A stretch of 64,000 nt of DNA from Sphingomonas bisphenolicum (GCF_024349785.1 NZ_AP018821.1:199321-263320); one strand, 5' to 3'. Shown: positions 8,897-19,706, numbered from the stretch's first letter. Program-made: numbers and translations. Notes: generated from the letters alone by a model not told the origin.

Positions 8897-11800
8897 TCAT
8901 CGGGGCATCCAGACGCGCACCAGCGACAGGAGTTTGTCGACGTCGATGGGCTTGGCCATATAGTCGTTGGCGCCCGCTTCCAGGCAGCGCTGCTGATCGT
9001 CCGGCATGGCCTGAGCCGTCAGCATCACGATCGGCAGCTTGGCCCAGCGCGCATCGGCCCGGATCGCACGCGTCGCGGTCAGCCCGTCCATGACCGGCAT
9101 CATGACGTCCATGAGCACAAGGTCGACGGCCTTTTTCGGATCGTCGCCGGCCTGGGCGAGCGCATCGATCGCCTCCTGCCCGTTGCGGGCGATCTGAACG
9201 ATCGCGCCGCGCGGCTCGAGCACGCTCGACAGGGAATAGACGTTGCGCACGTCGTCCTCGACGATGAGGATGCGCCGACCTTCGAGCGCGGCGTCGCGGT
9301 GACGCGCCTTCTCGATCATGCGCCGCCGCTCGGGCGGCAGCTCGGAGACGACCTGGTGGAGGAACAGGGACACCTCGTCGAGCAACCGCTCAGGGGATTT
9401 TGCGCCCTTGATGATGATCGAGCTCGAATAGCGCCGGAGCCGCTGCTCGTCGTCGGCGGACAGGTCGTGCCCGGTGTAGACGATGACCGGCGGGAAGCCG
9501 TGATCTCCCTCCTGGCTGAGTGTTTCCAAAAGATCGAACCCAGAGGTATCCGGCAGGGTCAGGTCGAGCACCATGCAATCGAACGTCTCGCGCCGCAGCT
9601 GTTCCAGGCATTCGGCAGCCGTGCCCACGCCGATCGTCTCGACATCCTCCGAGCCCAAAAGCTTGCCCACCGCGTCGCGCTGGACCGCATCGTCCTCCAC
9701 GATGAGGACCCGGCGCATGCGCGAGGAGAGCTTCGCCTGCAGGCCCTCGAGCACCTGGGCGAGCTCTTCGCGCTTGACCGGCTTGATGTGGTAGCCGACC
9801 GCGCCGAGCGACAGGGCGGTCTGGCTCTGATCGGCCGCCGAAATTACATGGATCGGAATATGGCGCGTTTCATCGTCATGCTTCAGCCGGTCAAGGACGG
9901 TAAGCCCGGACTGGTCCGGCAGACCCAGGTCGAGAACGATCGCGCTCGGCTTGAACTCGTGAGCATGTTTGATCGCGTCTTCCGCATTGCCGGCGATGAC
10001 GCACTGGAAGCCGAGTTCGCGCGAAAGCTCGCAGACGATCTGTGCGAACACCGCATCATCTTCGATGACGAGCAGGACCCGGTTGCCCTCGGTCAGGCTC
10101 GCGCGGTCGTCTTCCAGGCTCCATGCCGATGGCGCGGGCGCCGGACGCAGGGGGATGGCGGGCGCCGCCGCGACGGGCGCGGGACCCGGGTCAAAACGCC
10201 GCCGGGTCGGCTGGGCGACGGTCTCATAGGCCAGTGGAATGGTGAGCGTGAAGGTGCTGCCTTCGCCAGGGCGGCTCTCCAGCGCAATCCGGGCGCCGAG
10301 CAGGCGCGCAAGCTCGCGAGAGATGGAAAGGCCAAGGCCCGTCCCGCCGAATTTCCGGCTGATCGTCGCGTCGGCCTGGTGGAAGGCCTCGAAGATCGAG
10401 GCCTGCTGCTCGGGCGAAATGCCGATGCCCGTGTCGCGGACGGCGAAGCGAATGGACGCATCATCCACGCGCTCAATGGCAAGGCTCACCTGTCCGCGCT
10501 CGGTGAACTTGAAGGCATTGGACAGGAGATTCTTGAGGATCTGCTCGAGCCGCATCCGGTCGCTCTCGATCGTGCGGGCACAGTCATCGGAAAGGCTGAT
10601 GTCGAAACCAAGGCCCTTCTTCTCGGCAAGCGGGTCGAAGGTCCGCCGCAGGTCGCCCGTCAGCCGCTGCAGCGCGACGGTCTCGGGACGGATCTCGATG
10701 TGCCCGGCCTCGATCTTGGAGAGATCGAGAATGTCGTTGATGAGGGTCAGCAGGTCATTGCCAGACGACTCGATCGTATTGGCATATTTGATCTGCTCGT
10801 CGGAGAGATTGCCCTGCGGATTGTCTCCCAGCAGCTTGGAGAGGATCAGCAGCGAATTGAGCGGTGTGCGCAGTTCGTGGCTCATGTTTGCCAGGAAGTC
10901 CGACTTATACTGGCTGGCTTGCTCAAGTTCATGTGCCTTGGCGCCCAGCGCCGCGCCGGCTCGCTCCAGTTCGTCCCGCTGGGTTTCCAGCGTCTGTGCC
11001 TGTTCTTCAAGCTGGCTGTTGGTCTGTTCGAGTTCGACCTGCTGCTGTTCCAAACGAACCTGGGATTCCCGTAGCGCCCGGCCCTGCTCTTCGAGCTCTT
11101 CGTTGGAGACGCGCAGTTCCTCGCTCTGGGCCTGAAGCTCGCCGGCCTGGCGCTGCGTTTCCTCGAGCGCATCCTGGAGCCGGGCCCGGAAGCGCGCCGA
11201 GCGCAGGGCAATGCCGATCGCCGGCGAGACACGCTCCAGGAGATCGAGCACCAAGGGATCGACCGGCTTGAAGAAGCCAAGCTCCAGCACCGCATTGACC
11301 TGGGTGTCCGCCTTGGCCGGCACGATGACCAGATGGCGCGGCTTGTCGCGACCGAAAGCCGAGCCGATCGTCAGATAGCCCTCCGGCACGTCTTCCAGGA
11401 CCAGCGCCTTCCCGTCGACCGCCACCTTGCCCAGCAAGCCCTCCTTGAGGTTGAAGGAGGAGGGCATATTGGCGTCGGCCGGAACCCCGACCACGGCCGC
11501 CCGCCGGAAGTGGCCGCTTTCGCCCTTGAACAGGGCGCCCCCCGAAAGGCCGGTATGCTCGGCCAGGAACGCCAATATGTCCTCGCCAAGCTGTTCGACG
11601 GACTTGTCCCCGCGCATCGCCTCGGAGAGGCCGACTTCGCCAGACTGCAGCCATTCCTGCCGTGCGCGCGCCCGTCCATTTCGGAGTAGCAGCACGAAGA
11701 TAGCAATGGTGAGGGCGGAACCCAGAAGGCCCGAAACAACGCCGCTGGTGATGGCGGCACGCGCCGCATCGGCCATGTCGCCCATACGCTCTTCCCGCAG

Positions 11801-12364
11801 CCGCACCTCCTCGCGGGCCATGCCATCAAGCTGGGCGCGGATAGCGTCCATCTCGCCCTTGCCGCGGTCGCTTGTCACGATCCCCATGGCGGCGGTCAGA
11901 CCCTGAGCGCGCCGCAACTCGATCGTCTCTCGCAGTTCAGCCAGCTTGGCATCGATATGGCGGTTGAGCGGTCCCAGGCTCGCTTGCTGCACCGGATTGT
12001 CGGCGGTCAGCGTCTTCAGCGCCGCGAGCCGCGCGGGCAAGGCGGCAACTGCGGTCCGATAGGGCTCGAGATAGGCGTTGGTTCCGGTCAGCAGATAGCC
12101 GCGCTGGCCCGTCTCCGCGTCTTTGGCGGTGGAAAGAACATCGTCGAGAGCGATCAGCACTTCGTGGGTATGGCGAATGGCCTTGTCGGCGTCGCGCAGC
12201 GCCTGGATATTCGAATAGGCAAGCCATGTACTGATCAGGAAGAAGGCCAGCCCCAAGACCAGACCGACAATGAGCCCGTTATTCTGCCGCTGCGGCGTGC
12301 CAACGACCGTGCTCTTACTCTCCAACATTTCCGCCAATCCCGTATCCTGTCCCGACCGCGCCAA
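8897..12364 (-). CDS. CHASE3-GAF hybrid histidine kinase with three receivers
   Basis: This is a large membrane sensor of 1155 residues. An N-terminal helix (about 29-49, GLIVGLVLGLAFFLISTWLA) and a second (about 205-228) bracket a CHASE3-like domain with the typical ETGQRGYLLTG motif. A GAF-like domain, then a long Glu/Gln-rich coiled coil (about 400-485), lead to HisKA with NMSHELRTPLNSL (histidine near 494) and HATPase (NLLSNAFKFT, DTGIGI, GTGLGLSISREL). Three receiver domains begin near residues 761, 884 and 1031 (VIEDDAV, IVEDDAV, IVEDDVR). An alternative start at 12328 shortens it by 12 residues. It heads the operon with cheR, cheB and a receiver-kinase and probably sends phosphate through them. 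Confidence 0.9.
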   Translation of the reverse strand: MARSGQDTGLAEMLESKSTVVGTPQRQNNGLIVGLVLGLAFFLISTWLAYSNIQALRDADKAIRHTHEVLIALDDVLSTAKDAETGQRGYLLTGTNAYLEPYRTAVAALPARLAALKTLTADNPVQQASLGPLNRHIDAKLAELRETIELRRAQGLTAAMGIVTSDRGKGEMDAIRAQLDGMAREEVRLREERMGDMADAARAAITSGVVSGLLGSALTIAIFVLLLRNGRARARQEWLQSGEVGLSEAMRGDKSVEQLGEDILAFLAEHTGLSGGALFKGESGHFRRAAVVGVPADANMPSSFNLKEGLLGKVAVDGKALVLEDVPEGYLTIGSAFGRDKPRHLVIVPAKADTQVNAVLELGFFKPVDPLVLDLLERVSPAIGIALRSARFRARLQDALEETQRQAGELQAQSEELRVSNEELEEQGRALRESQVRLEQQQVELEQTNSQLEEQAQTLETQRDELERAGAALGAKAHELEQASQYKSDFLANMSHELRTPLNSLLILSKLLGDNPQGNLSDEQIKYANTIESSGNDLLTLINDILDLSKIEAGHIEIRPETVALQRLTGDLRRTFDPLAEKKGLGFDISLSDDCARTIESDRMRLEQILKNLLSNAFKFTERGQVSLAIERVDDASIRFAVRDTGIGISPEQQASIFEAFHQADATISRKFGGTGLGLSISRELARLLGARIALESRPGEGSTFTLTIPLAYETVAQPTRRRFDPGPAPVAAAPAIPLRPAPAPSAWSLEDDRASLTEGNRVLLVIEDDAVFAQIVCELSRELGFQCVIAGNAEDAIKHAHEFKPSAIVLDLGLPDQSGLTVLDRLKHDDETRHIPIHVISAADQSQTALSLGAVGYHIKPVKREELAQVLEGLQAKLSSRMRRVLIVEDDAVQRDAVGKLLGSEDVETIGVGTAAECLEQLRRETFDCMVLDLTLPDTSGFDLLETLSQEGDHGFPPVIVYTGHDLSADDEQRLRRYSSSIIIKGAKSPERLLDEVSLFLHQVVSELPPERRRMIEKARHRDAALEGRRILIVEDDVRNVYSLSSVLEPRGAIVQIARNGQEAIDALAQAGDDPKKAVDLVLMDVMMPVMDGLTATRAIRADARWAKLPIVMLTAQAMPDDQQRCLEAGANDYMAKPIDVDKLLSLVRVWMPR

Positions 12365-12373
12365 AGGTGGCTG

Positions 12374-12733
12374 TCATACCCTTTTTTCCTGCCTGTGAAA
12401 GGATTTGGCGAGTTTACTCCGTGCGGCCGTCAGCGGCTCCGCGCGAGGCTTGACCACCCGGACGATCTTGTTTCGGCCCGTCGATCCGCGCAGCAATTCA
12501 AGTTCAGAAACTGGTTCACCGAGCGCTGCTGCCAAAAGCCTGAGCACGGCCTCGTTGGCCTTGCCACCTTCAGGCGTCGCTGTCGCCCGGACCTGCAAGA
12601 TGCCCTCTCCGGTCGGCAGGATGATGGCATCGGCGGAGGCATTGGGCGTCACGCGAATGGAAAGCCGACCCGCACCATCGACGAGAGCCAGAATATCCGC
12701 CCTAGGCGGCCAGGACACTTTAGGCCGCGCCAT
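12374..12733 (-). CDS. DUF167/UPF0235 family protein
   Basis: The 119-residue product has the family core: LSIRVTPNASADAI, VRATATPEGGKANEAVLRLL, and ELLRGSTGRNKIVRV. DUF167 is a small conserved alpha/beta family of unsettled function. The ATG at 12733 gives a product of usual length; an in-frame start at 12793 adds 20 basic residues and is less likely. The gene lies directly upstream of the large hybrid kinase gene on the same strand, with the kinase start nine bases beyond its stop, so the two may be co-transcribed. Confidence 0.85.
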   Translation of the reverse strand: MARPKVSWPPRADILALVDGAGRLSIRVTPNASADAIILPTGEGILQVRATATPEGGKANEAVLRLLAAALGEPVSELELLRGSTGRNKIVRVVKPRAEPLTAARSKLAKSFHRQEKRV

Positions 12734-12874
12734 GGCCGCACAAAGCCGTTTCGCTTTTGGGGATGGGCCCGAAGGCAGCTTGATCAAGGACATTGCGGGC
12801 TGCCCGCCCCCGCGTCACGCCAGGACTGCTTAAGCGCGGCGGCGCACGACGCGAGACGGACAGAGGGCGACAAG

Positions 12875-13030
12875 TCATGACCGGTGGTCATCGCCCGCGC
12901 TTGGCTGGTGATCAGCCCGGCGCGCCGCTTCCCTGTTCTGCCGATCATGGGCGCGGCCTCCGGCCACGGTCACAGCGAAGAACAGCACCATCAGGATGAG
13001 AGAAATGATGACGATCGCTGCGATGATCAT
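12875..13030 (-). CDS. small single-span membrane protein, 51 aa
   Basis: Starting from ATG at 13028-13030 the frame gives a hydrophobic helix (MIIAAIVIISLILMVLFFAV) followed by a charged His/Arg/Asp-rich tail, ending in TGA at 12875. This is a typical small bitopic inner-membrane protein. No strong ribosome binding site is visible; AAGGG about 14 bases upstream is the best. There is no known family and no homologue in the window. It is separated from neighbours on both sides and could also be a chance frame, although the clean helix argues for a gene. Confidence 0.45.
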   Translation of the reverse strand: MIIAAIVIISLILMVLFFAVTVAGGRAHDRQNREAARRADHQPSAGDDHRS

Positions 13031-13288
13031 AATGCGTGCCGGCCCTTTTGGATTCCGTCGGGCCAGCTCCCTGCGAGACTAGCCTTGCGCCCGCAGAGGC
13101 ATCATGCCTCGTTCATGTTAGTACCATCTATCGATAGAGGCTGTGAATATAGAGATTTGATGTTCTATGCATCAGCAGGGGCGCGCGAGACGAAGAACTG
13201 GTAAGGCCCGGACCCACTATGAAGCGGAACCGGGCCGTACATCTAACCTTGGCTTGAGCGGCCGGCTGGACGCGCCCGAACCGTGCCT

Positions 13289-15181
<1,893 letters not shown>

Positions 15182-15352
15182 CGCTATATTTCGCTCTCCT
15201 TGGAATGGCGGGCGAAATCTGGTTGGAGCCGCCCGGATTTTCAACCCGATGAACGACCTAATCGCAATGCCGGTCCCGAGTGGCGCGCAGCATAGGATCG
15301 GGGACTGGACCACGCCAAGTTTATCCGCCGCGCACTGACCAATCGGTAGGGA

Positions 15353-15889
15353 TCAAAGCGGAAGGCTTGCCCGCAGCGGGTTCAGGTGCACGATCTCGCG
15401 CAGGCTCACCAGCGTCTCGAAGTCGCGGACGTTCTCATCGGAGGCCAGCACTTCATCGGAAAAATGCTGGTACGCCTCGATCGAGGGAACACTGACCATC
15501 AGCAGGAAATCGGTGCGGCCGGTGACGTTCCACGCGCCGATCACTTCTGGATAGCGGCCCAGCTTCTCCGCAAAAGCCTGCTCCCGGTGCAGTCCTGATT
15601 GGTTCAATTCTACCAGAACGTGGATCGTGATCGCGCTGGCAAGGCGCGCCGGGTCGATCAGCGCGACGTCCGCGACGATCACACCCTCGGCTCGCAACCG
15701 GCGCAGGCGCCGCAGTACCGCGCTTTCCGACAGGCCGACTTCAGCGGCTATGGCGCGCGCGGGCGTGAGGGTGTTGCGCCGAACGATCGCGATGATTCGC
15801 CGGTCGAACTGATCGATATCGACCGTTTCCACCACTTCATCTCCATAAATGACGTATTCCGTCACACAATGGCGAATTTCGCCAGCCAT
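15353..15889 (-). CDS. Lrp/AsnC family transcriptional regulator
   Basis: The 178-residue protein has an N-terminal winged helix-turn-helix (DRRIIAIVRRNTLTPARAIA, then GLSESAVLRRLRRLRAEGVI) and a C-terminal RAM/AsnC ligand domain with GAWNVTGRTDFLLMVSV. Such proteins are multimeric DNA-binding sensors of amino acids. It is divergent from an EamA-type exporter with only 29 bases between start codons, so it very likely controls that exporter and itself. ATG 15889 is chosen because the 90 upstream in-frame residues overlap the exporter and look non-coding. Confidence 0.9.
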   Translation of the reverse strand: MAGEIRHCVTEYVIYGDEVVETVDIDQFDRRIIAIVRRNTLTPARAIAAEVGLSESAVLRRLRRLRAEGVIVADVALIDPARLASAITIHVLVELNQSGLHREQAFAEKLGRYPEVIGAWNVTGRTDFLLMVSVPSIEAYQHFSDEVLASDENVRDFETLVSLREIVHLNPLRASLPL

Positions 15890-15918
15890 CGCCAGGGGCT
15901 GGGGGATATATAGCCGCC

Positions 15919-16821
15919 ATGACCACGCTGTCCGTTTCTGCCCGTCCGCCTTCCACACTGTTGCTGCGGGCCGCCCCCTATGCGGCCCTTGCCTGTTCGA
16001 TAACGGCATTCTGCATTGGCACGTCCTACGGCAAGCAACTGTTCCCGATCGTCGGCGCGACAGGCACGATCGCGTATCGCGTCGGCTTTTCCGCGCTGAT
16101 CCTATTGCTGGTGTTCCGCCCCTGGCGCCTGTCGCTGACCCGTGCGGACCTGTTCGCAACGATGCGCTATGGTGTGGTTCTGGGGCTGATGAACCTCAGC
16201 TTCTACCTCGCCATCCGCACGATTCCCCTGGGCCTTGCCATCGCGATCGAGTTCCTCGGCCCCCTGACGGTATCACTCCTCTATTCGCGCCGCCCGGGAC
16301 AACTGGCGATGGTGGCGATGGCCGCGATCGGACTGGCCCTGCTTCTGCCTTTACATGAATCGCCTCACGCGCTCGATCCGGCCGGGGTGGGCTTCGCGCT
16401 GATGACGGGCCTGTGCTGGGGGCTCTATATCGTGTTCGGCAAGAAAACGACGCATCTCCCGGGCGGCCAGGCTGTCGCGCTCGGCATGGCGACCGCGGCC
16501 CTGGTCGTCGTTCCGTTCGGCATCGTCGAGGCGGGCGCGACCCTGCTCGCCCCTTCGCTGGTCCTCACCGGTCTCGTCACCGCCGTGCTTTCCAGCGCCT
16601 TGCCCTATTCGCTCGAGATGATCGCGCTCAAGCAGATCCCAGCGAACCGGTTCGGCGTGCTCATGAGCCTTGAACCCGCCGCCGGCGCCGTGGCAGGCGG
16701 CGTGTTGCTGGGCGAAATTCTTCTGCCCATGCAGTGGCTGGCCGTGGCGCTCGTCGTTGCCGCTTCAGCGGGATCGGTACTGCTGGGCGATGCCAAGGCG
16801 GATCTGCCGCCGGCGCAGTAG
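15919..16821 (+). CDS. EamA/RhtA-like amino-acid exporter
   Basis: The 300-residue product has about ten hydrophobic helices arranged as two EamA repeats, with AIEFLGPLTVSLLYSRR in the first and LSSALPYSLEMIALKQI and FGVLMSLEPAAGAVAGGVLLGE in the second. The latter are characteristic of the RhtA threonine/homoserine export branch. It should move small amino acids or metabolites out across the inner membrane. The Lrp-type regulator transcribed away from it supports an amino-acid substrate. Exact specificity cannot be read from the sequence. Confidence 0.88.
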   Translation: MTTLSVSARPPSTLLLRAAPYAALACSITAFCIGTSYGKQLFPIVGATGTIAYRVGFSALILLLVFRPWRLSLTRADLFATMRYGVVLGLMNLSFYLAIRTIPLGLAIAIEFLGPLTVSLLYSRRPGQLAMVAMAAIGLALLLPLHESPHALDPAGVGFALMTGLCWGLYIVFGKKTTHLPGGQAVALGMATAALVVVPFGIVEAGATLLAPSLVLTGLVTAVLSSALPYSLEMIALKQIPANRFGVLMSLEPAAGAVAGGVLLGEILLPMQWLAVALVVAASAGSVLLGDAKADLPPAQ

Positions 16822-16840
16822 TCCTGCCCGCAGCCCACCG

Positions 16841-17035
16841 CTAATCGTCAGCCGAGACGCTGTCTTTCCCTGAGGGCCGATCATAAATGGGGGGCGGCAC
16901 GCGCCAGGCGCCTTTATGATCCATCTCGATCGGCAAATCGCATCGCTCGCAGAACGCTTTGTACTGGCCCTGCTTGTCGCGCGCTATGGAAGCGGAAGAC
17001 GGCTTATGCCCAACCAGAAGACAACGCACATACAT
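16841..17035 (-). CDS. small putative zinc-binding protein, 64 aa
   Basis: The product starts MYVRCLLVGHKP and continues to FCERCDLPIEMDHKGAW, giving a Cys near the N-terminus with a nearby His and a later Cys-x-x-Cys pair, a zinc-ribbon-like arrangement. The C-terminal 20 residues are polar. It converges on the exporter gene, with 19 bases between the stop codons. The family is not named, but small proteins of this shape are common in sphingomonads. Function is unknown. Confidence 0.6.
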   Translation of the reverse strand: MYVRCLLVGHKPSSASIARDKQGQYKAFCERCDLPIEMDHKGAWRVPPPIYDRPSGKDSVSADD

Positions 17036-17169
17036 GGTCCACGTCTAACGCGATCGACGGGACATTTGTAGCACCCGCGAGTCAATTCCCAACGCACTAA
17101 CCGATGTACCTGTCACGCGCGCTTCAGCGGAAAGGCGGAACCGACGTTCTCGGCTCCGCCGTCCTGTCG

Positions 17170-17355
17170 TCAGGCCGCCGAGCTCTGGGCGCGACCGCGA
17201 TCCATGGCCGTCAGTCGATCCTTAGCGGCGAGCTTGAGCTTCTTGAGACGCGCGACCAGAAGCTGGTCGGGTACAGGCCGCCGCAGTTCCTGCTCGATCT
17301 CTGCCTCCAGCCGGGCGTGCTCCTCGCGCAGATGGTTCAGATAATGGTCGGACAT
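17170..17355 (-). CDS. YdcH/DUF465 family small protein
   Basis: The 61-residue product from ATG 17355 matches the YdcH pattern: a short helical hairpin with HYLNHLREEHARLEAEIEQE followed by a basic helix ending LKKLKLAAKDRL. It is a cytoplasmic helical protein of unknown function, often stress-associated in alphaproteobacteria. A TTG/ATG start four residues upstream is possible. It diverges from the iron-permease-like gene. Confidence 0.8.
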   Translation of the reverse strand: MSDHYLNHLREEHARLEAEIEQELRRPVPDQLLVARLKKLKLAAKDRLTAMDRGRAQSSAA

Positions 17356-17563
17356 CGTCTTCTCCATGCCAGGTTGTGACTATGTACGCGTTCTCGCGCA
17401 CAGCCTGAGAATAGGTGCGCGCTTTTCCCTTTTCCAGTGATTCCAGAGACGTCTGGCCGACATCAGCATGGCTTGGTCTGGCACCCCGGCAATCGTACAG
17501 CAACACGCCGCCTGGGCGTCAAAGCACCACCATCGTCTCAGCAAAGATTTGGACAATCTCCCC

Positions 17564-17980
17564 ATGGATCGCTTCTTCACCGCCATCGCCACCCGCTCCG
17601 CCACGATCATGGGCCAGCCGCTGGCTTTCATTCTCTCGACCCTGTTCATCATTCTCTGGGCAGTCAGCGGACCATTCCTGAATTATTCCGACACCTGGCA
17701 GCTCATCGTGAACACCGCGACGACCGTCCTGACCTTTCTCGCCGTTTTCCTCATCCAGAACAGCCAGAACCGCGATGGTGCCGCGATGCAGGCCAAGCTC
17801 GACGAAATCATCCGCGCGCTCGACAAGGCGCGCGTCGAGTTCGTGGGCATCGAGCATCTGACCGACGCCCAGATCGCCAAAATTCGGGAAGCCCTGGAGA
17901 ACGACATCCGCAATGAAGCAGACGACGACAAGGATCGGACCGTCACCCGCACCGTGGAAACTCTGCTCAAACGCTACTGA
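17564..17980 (+). CDS. low-affinity iron permease family protein
   Basis: The 138-residue product begins MDRFFTAIATRSATIMGQP, has two membrane helices (PLAFILSTLFIILWAVSGP and VLTFLAVFLIQNSQNRD) and a helical acidic tail with LDEIIRALDKARVEFVGIEH. This order is typical of the family named after a fungal low-affinity iron permease; the bacterial members are short and their transport role is unproven. The upstream 32 in-frame residues have no family resemblance, so ATG 17564 is preferred. It stands alone between small stress-type genes. Confidence 0.82.
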   Translation: MDRFFTAIATRSATIMGQPLAFILSTLFIILWAVSGPFLNYSDTWQLIVNTATTVLTFLAVFLIQNSQNRDGAAMQAKLDEIIRALDKARVEFVGIEHLTDAQIAKIREALENDIRNEADDDKDRTVTRTVETLLKRY

Positions 17981-18072
17981 CAAGCGCGCAGCGCCCATTC
18001 GGAGCGCAGGCGCCTCATGATGCTTAGGTCAGGGCGTCCGCCAGACACCCCGGTTGGTTAATCTGGCTGGCG

Positions 18073-18627
18073 TTAGAGGCCCTTGGCCATATTGAGGTGC
18101 GCAGTGACGATCGGCACGAGCTCTGACGCAAAGGTCTTGAGGGATGCAACGTCGCCGCTTGCCGCATAGGCCTTGAGCGCATCCAATGTCTTCTGGTGGC
18201 CATCGGCCTGAAGGCGCGCATAGGCACGATCAAATTCGGCGCCCGACTTGGTTTGCAGATCGGCGAGCTCCTGCTGCTGGGCCGGAGTCAACGCCGCATC
18301 AGGCGTGATCGCCGGCGTCGCGGCCGCGGCCGCCGTTTTGAGCTTCGCAGTCGAGTCCGTGTGGGCCTTGATCATCTGCTCGGCGAAGGACTTGATCTTT
18401 GCGGACTGCGCCTTGCTCGCCGCGAGTTTTGACGTCTCGATCTCGAAAGCGTCGCTTGCTGCCGCCGTGTTTGCAAAGGCCTGTCCCGGGCTCAGGACCG
18501 CAGGTGCCGGCGCGGCAGGTTCGGCCGCGGAGGTCGCTGCCGTGTTCTCGACAGGCTCGGCCTTCTTGCCGCAAGCGGAAAGGCAAAGCGCGGCGGCCGA
18601 AAGAGACACCAAAAGAAGCGGTTTCAT
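18073..18627 (-). CDS. DUF4142 lipoprotein
   Basis: The 184-residue precursor has a lipoprotein signal with lipobox LSAC (cysteine near residue 19), so it should be anchored in a cell-envelope membrane. An Ala/Pro-rich linker precedes the DUF4142 core, with ASDAFEIETSKLAASKAQS, FAEQMIKAHTDS and FDRAYARLQADGHQKTL, a ferritin-like helical bundle of unknown function. A clear EcfG-type promoter lies upstream at 18662-18686, so it is probably a general-stress gene. The TSS predicted from that promoter agrees with the ATG at 18627. Confidence 0.88.
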   Translation of the reverse strand: MKPLLLVSLSAAALCLSACGKKAEPVENTAATSAAEPAAPAPAVLSPGQAFANTAAASDAFEIETSKLAASKAQSAKIKSFAEQMIKAHTDSTAKLKTAAAAATPAITPDAALTPAQQQELADLQTKSGAEFDRAYARLQADGHQKTLDALKAYAASGDVASLKTFASELVPIVTAHLNMAKGL

Positions 18628-18661
18628 GAATAACTCCCCCATTCGAGCAGGACGCCTGCTC

Positions 18662-18686
18662 AACGCGGACCAGGCTTCATCGTTCC
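18662..18686 (-). promoter_or_regulatory. EcfG-type stress promoter for the DUF4142 gene
   Basis: Read on the minus strand there is GGAAC, a 17-base spacer and GTT, the consensus of the alphaproteobacterial general stress sigma factor EcfG. It ends 35 bases before the ATG of the DUF4142 lipoprotein. The match is to the full -35 pentamer. Confidence 0.6.
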
Positions 18687-18692
18687 AGCGGC

Positions 18693-18716
18693 GGACCTTT
18701 TCGAACGCGGGACGTT
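18693..18716 (+). promoter_or_regulatory. possible EcfG-like promoter for the DUF3597 gene
   Basis: On the plus strand GGACC, a 16-base spacer and GTT occur 50 bases before the DUF3597 start. One base of the -35 pentamer differs from GGAAC, so this is weaker than its divergent neighbour seven bases away. Confidence 0.35.
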
Positions 18717-18765
18717 ACACCCCTGCCCGCCCGCAGCGCGGCAAGAGACCCAAGGAGACGAGACG

Positions 18766-19188
18766 ATGAGCATCTTCGGCAACATCCTGAGCAAGATCTT
18801 CCACCCGAACGCGGCCAAGGCCGCGCCCGCGAATCCTGCACCCTCCGCCGCGCCTGCCGCGCCAAGTCCCGCCCCAGTCCCCACGACTCCCGCTCCGGCC
18901 GCCACCGCCGCTGCACCGGCGCAAACATCGGTCGACGTCGGGCCCGTCCTGGAGGCTATGGCCGCAATGAAAGACGATGATGGCGGCAACTACAAGAACT
19001 CGATCGTCGATCTCCTGAAGCTTCTCGATCTCGATTCCAGTCTCACCGCCCGAAAGGAGCTGGCCGAGGAACTCGGGGTGAATGCCGGCGAACCCGGTTC
19101 AGCCGAACAGAATATCGCGCTTCACCGCGCCGTCATGGATAAGCTTGCCGAAAATGGCGGCATTGTTCCCGACGACATGCGCAATTAG
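18766..19188 (+). CDS. DUF3597 family protein
   Basis: The product (140 aa) starts MSIFGNILSKIFHP, followed by a long Ala/Pro low-complexity linker (about residues 17-52). The family core comes next: VDVGPVLEAMAAMKDDDGGN, SIVDLLKLLDLDSSLTARKE and ALHRAVMDKLAENGG. This is DUF3597, a small helical, possibly LysM-adjacent family of unknown function in proteobacteria. A good AAGGAG ribosome binding site precedes the ATG. Confidence 0.88.
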   Translation: MSIFGNILSKIFHPNAAKAAPANPAPSAAPAAPSPAPVPTTPAPAATAAAPAQTSVDVGPVLEAMAAMKDDDGGNYKNSIVDLLKLLDLDSSLTARKELAEELGVNAGEPGSAEQNIALHRAVMDKLAENGGIVPDDMRN

Positions 19189-19330
19189 GCGGTTGCGCCT
19201 CGCGGCTGTTCCAGCGGAGCAGCCGCATTGCCGCAACGACGATCCAGTGACGAAGGCTGCGAGGCGTGCAGGCCGGGCAGGTCCCGGATATAGCTTGGCG
19301 CGCCTGCGAGGGAGGCATATTGCCGAACCC

Positions 19331-19687
19331 ATGACAAACACACGCAACATTCTTGTCGTTGAGGACGAACCGCTCATCGCCATGATGCTCGAGGATTTCA
19401 TCGACATGATGGGTCATCGGATCGGCGCGGCCGTAGGAAGCGTTGCCGACGCGCTCGCCGAGATCGAAGCGCAGAGCTTTGACCTCGCCATCCTCGACCT
19501 CAACCTGGGAAAGGAAACCTCCTGGCCGGTCGCCGACGCGCTTCAGGATCGCGGCATCCCGTTCGTCCTTGCCACGGGTGGCAACCTCCAGGCGCCGTCG
19601 GAGCGCCATGCTGGCGCCCGGACCCTGACCAAGCCCTATACTTACGAGAACGTACAGGCTTCGATCGACGCGCTCGCGGGCGTGTAA
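19331..19687 (+). CDS. single-domain response regulator
   Basis: The 118-residue protein is a receiver domain alone: acidic pair in ILVVEDEPLIAMML, phospho-acceptor aspartate in LAILDLNLGKETS, threonine in FVLATGGN and the lysine in RTLTKPYTYENV. With no output domain it probably works as a phosphate shuttle or sink or as a protein-binding switch, as do the many lone receivers of alphaproteobacteria. ATG 19331 is the start that places the first beta-strand at the N-terminus; 83 upstream in-frame residues overlap the previous gene and are rejected. Confidence 0.9.
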   Translation: MTNTRNILVVEDEPLIAMMLEDFIDMMGHRIGAAVGSVADALAEIEAQSFDLAILDLNLGKETSWPVADALQDRGIPFVLATGGNLQAPSERHAGARTLTKPYTYENVQASIDALAGV

Positions 19688-19706
19688 GAAAGCCGCATGC
19701 GCGGCG

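Noticed and set aside
9299..11074. A 591-codon plus-strand frame within the signalling operon
   Set aside because: It is the antisense of the CHASE3 hybrid kinase and contains no recognisable domain.
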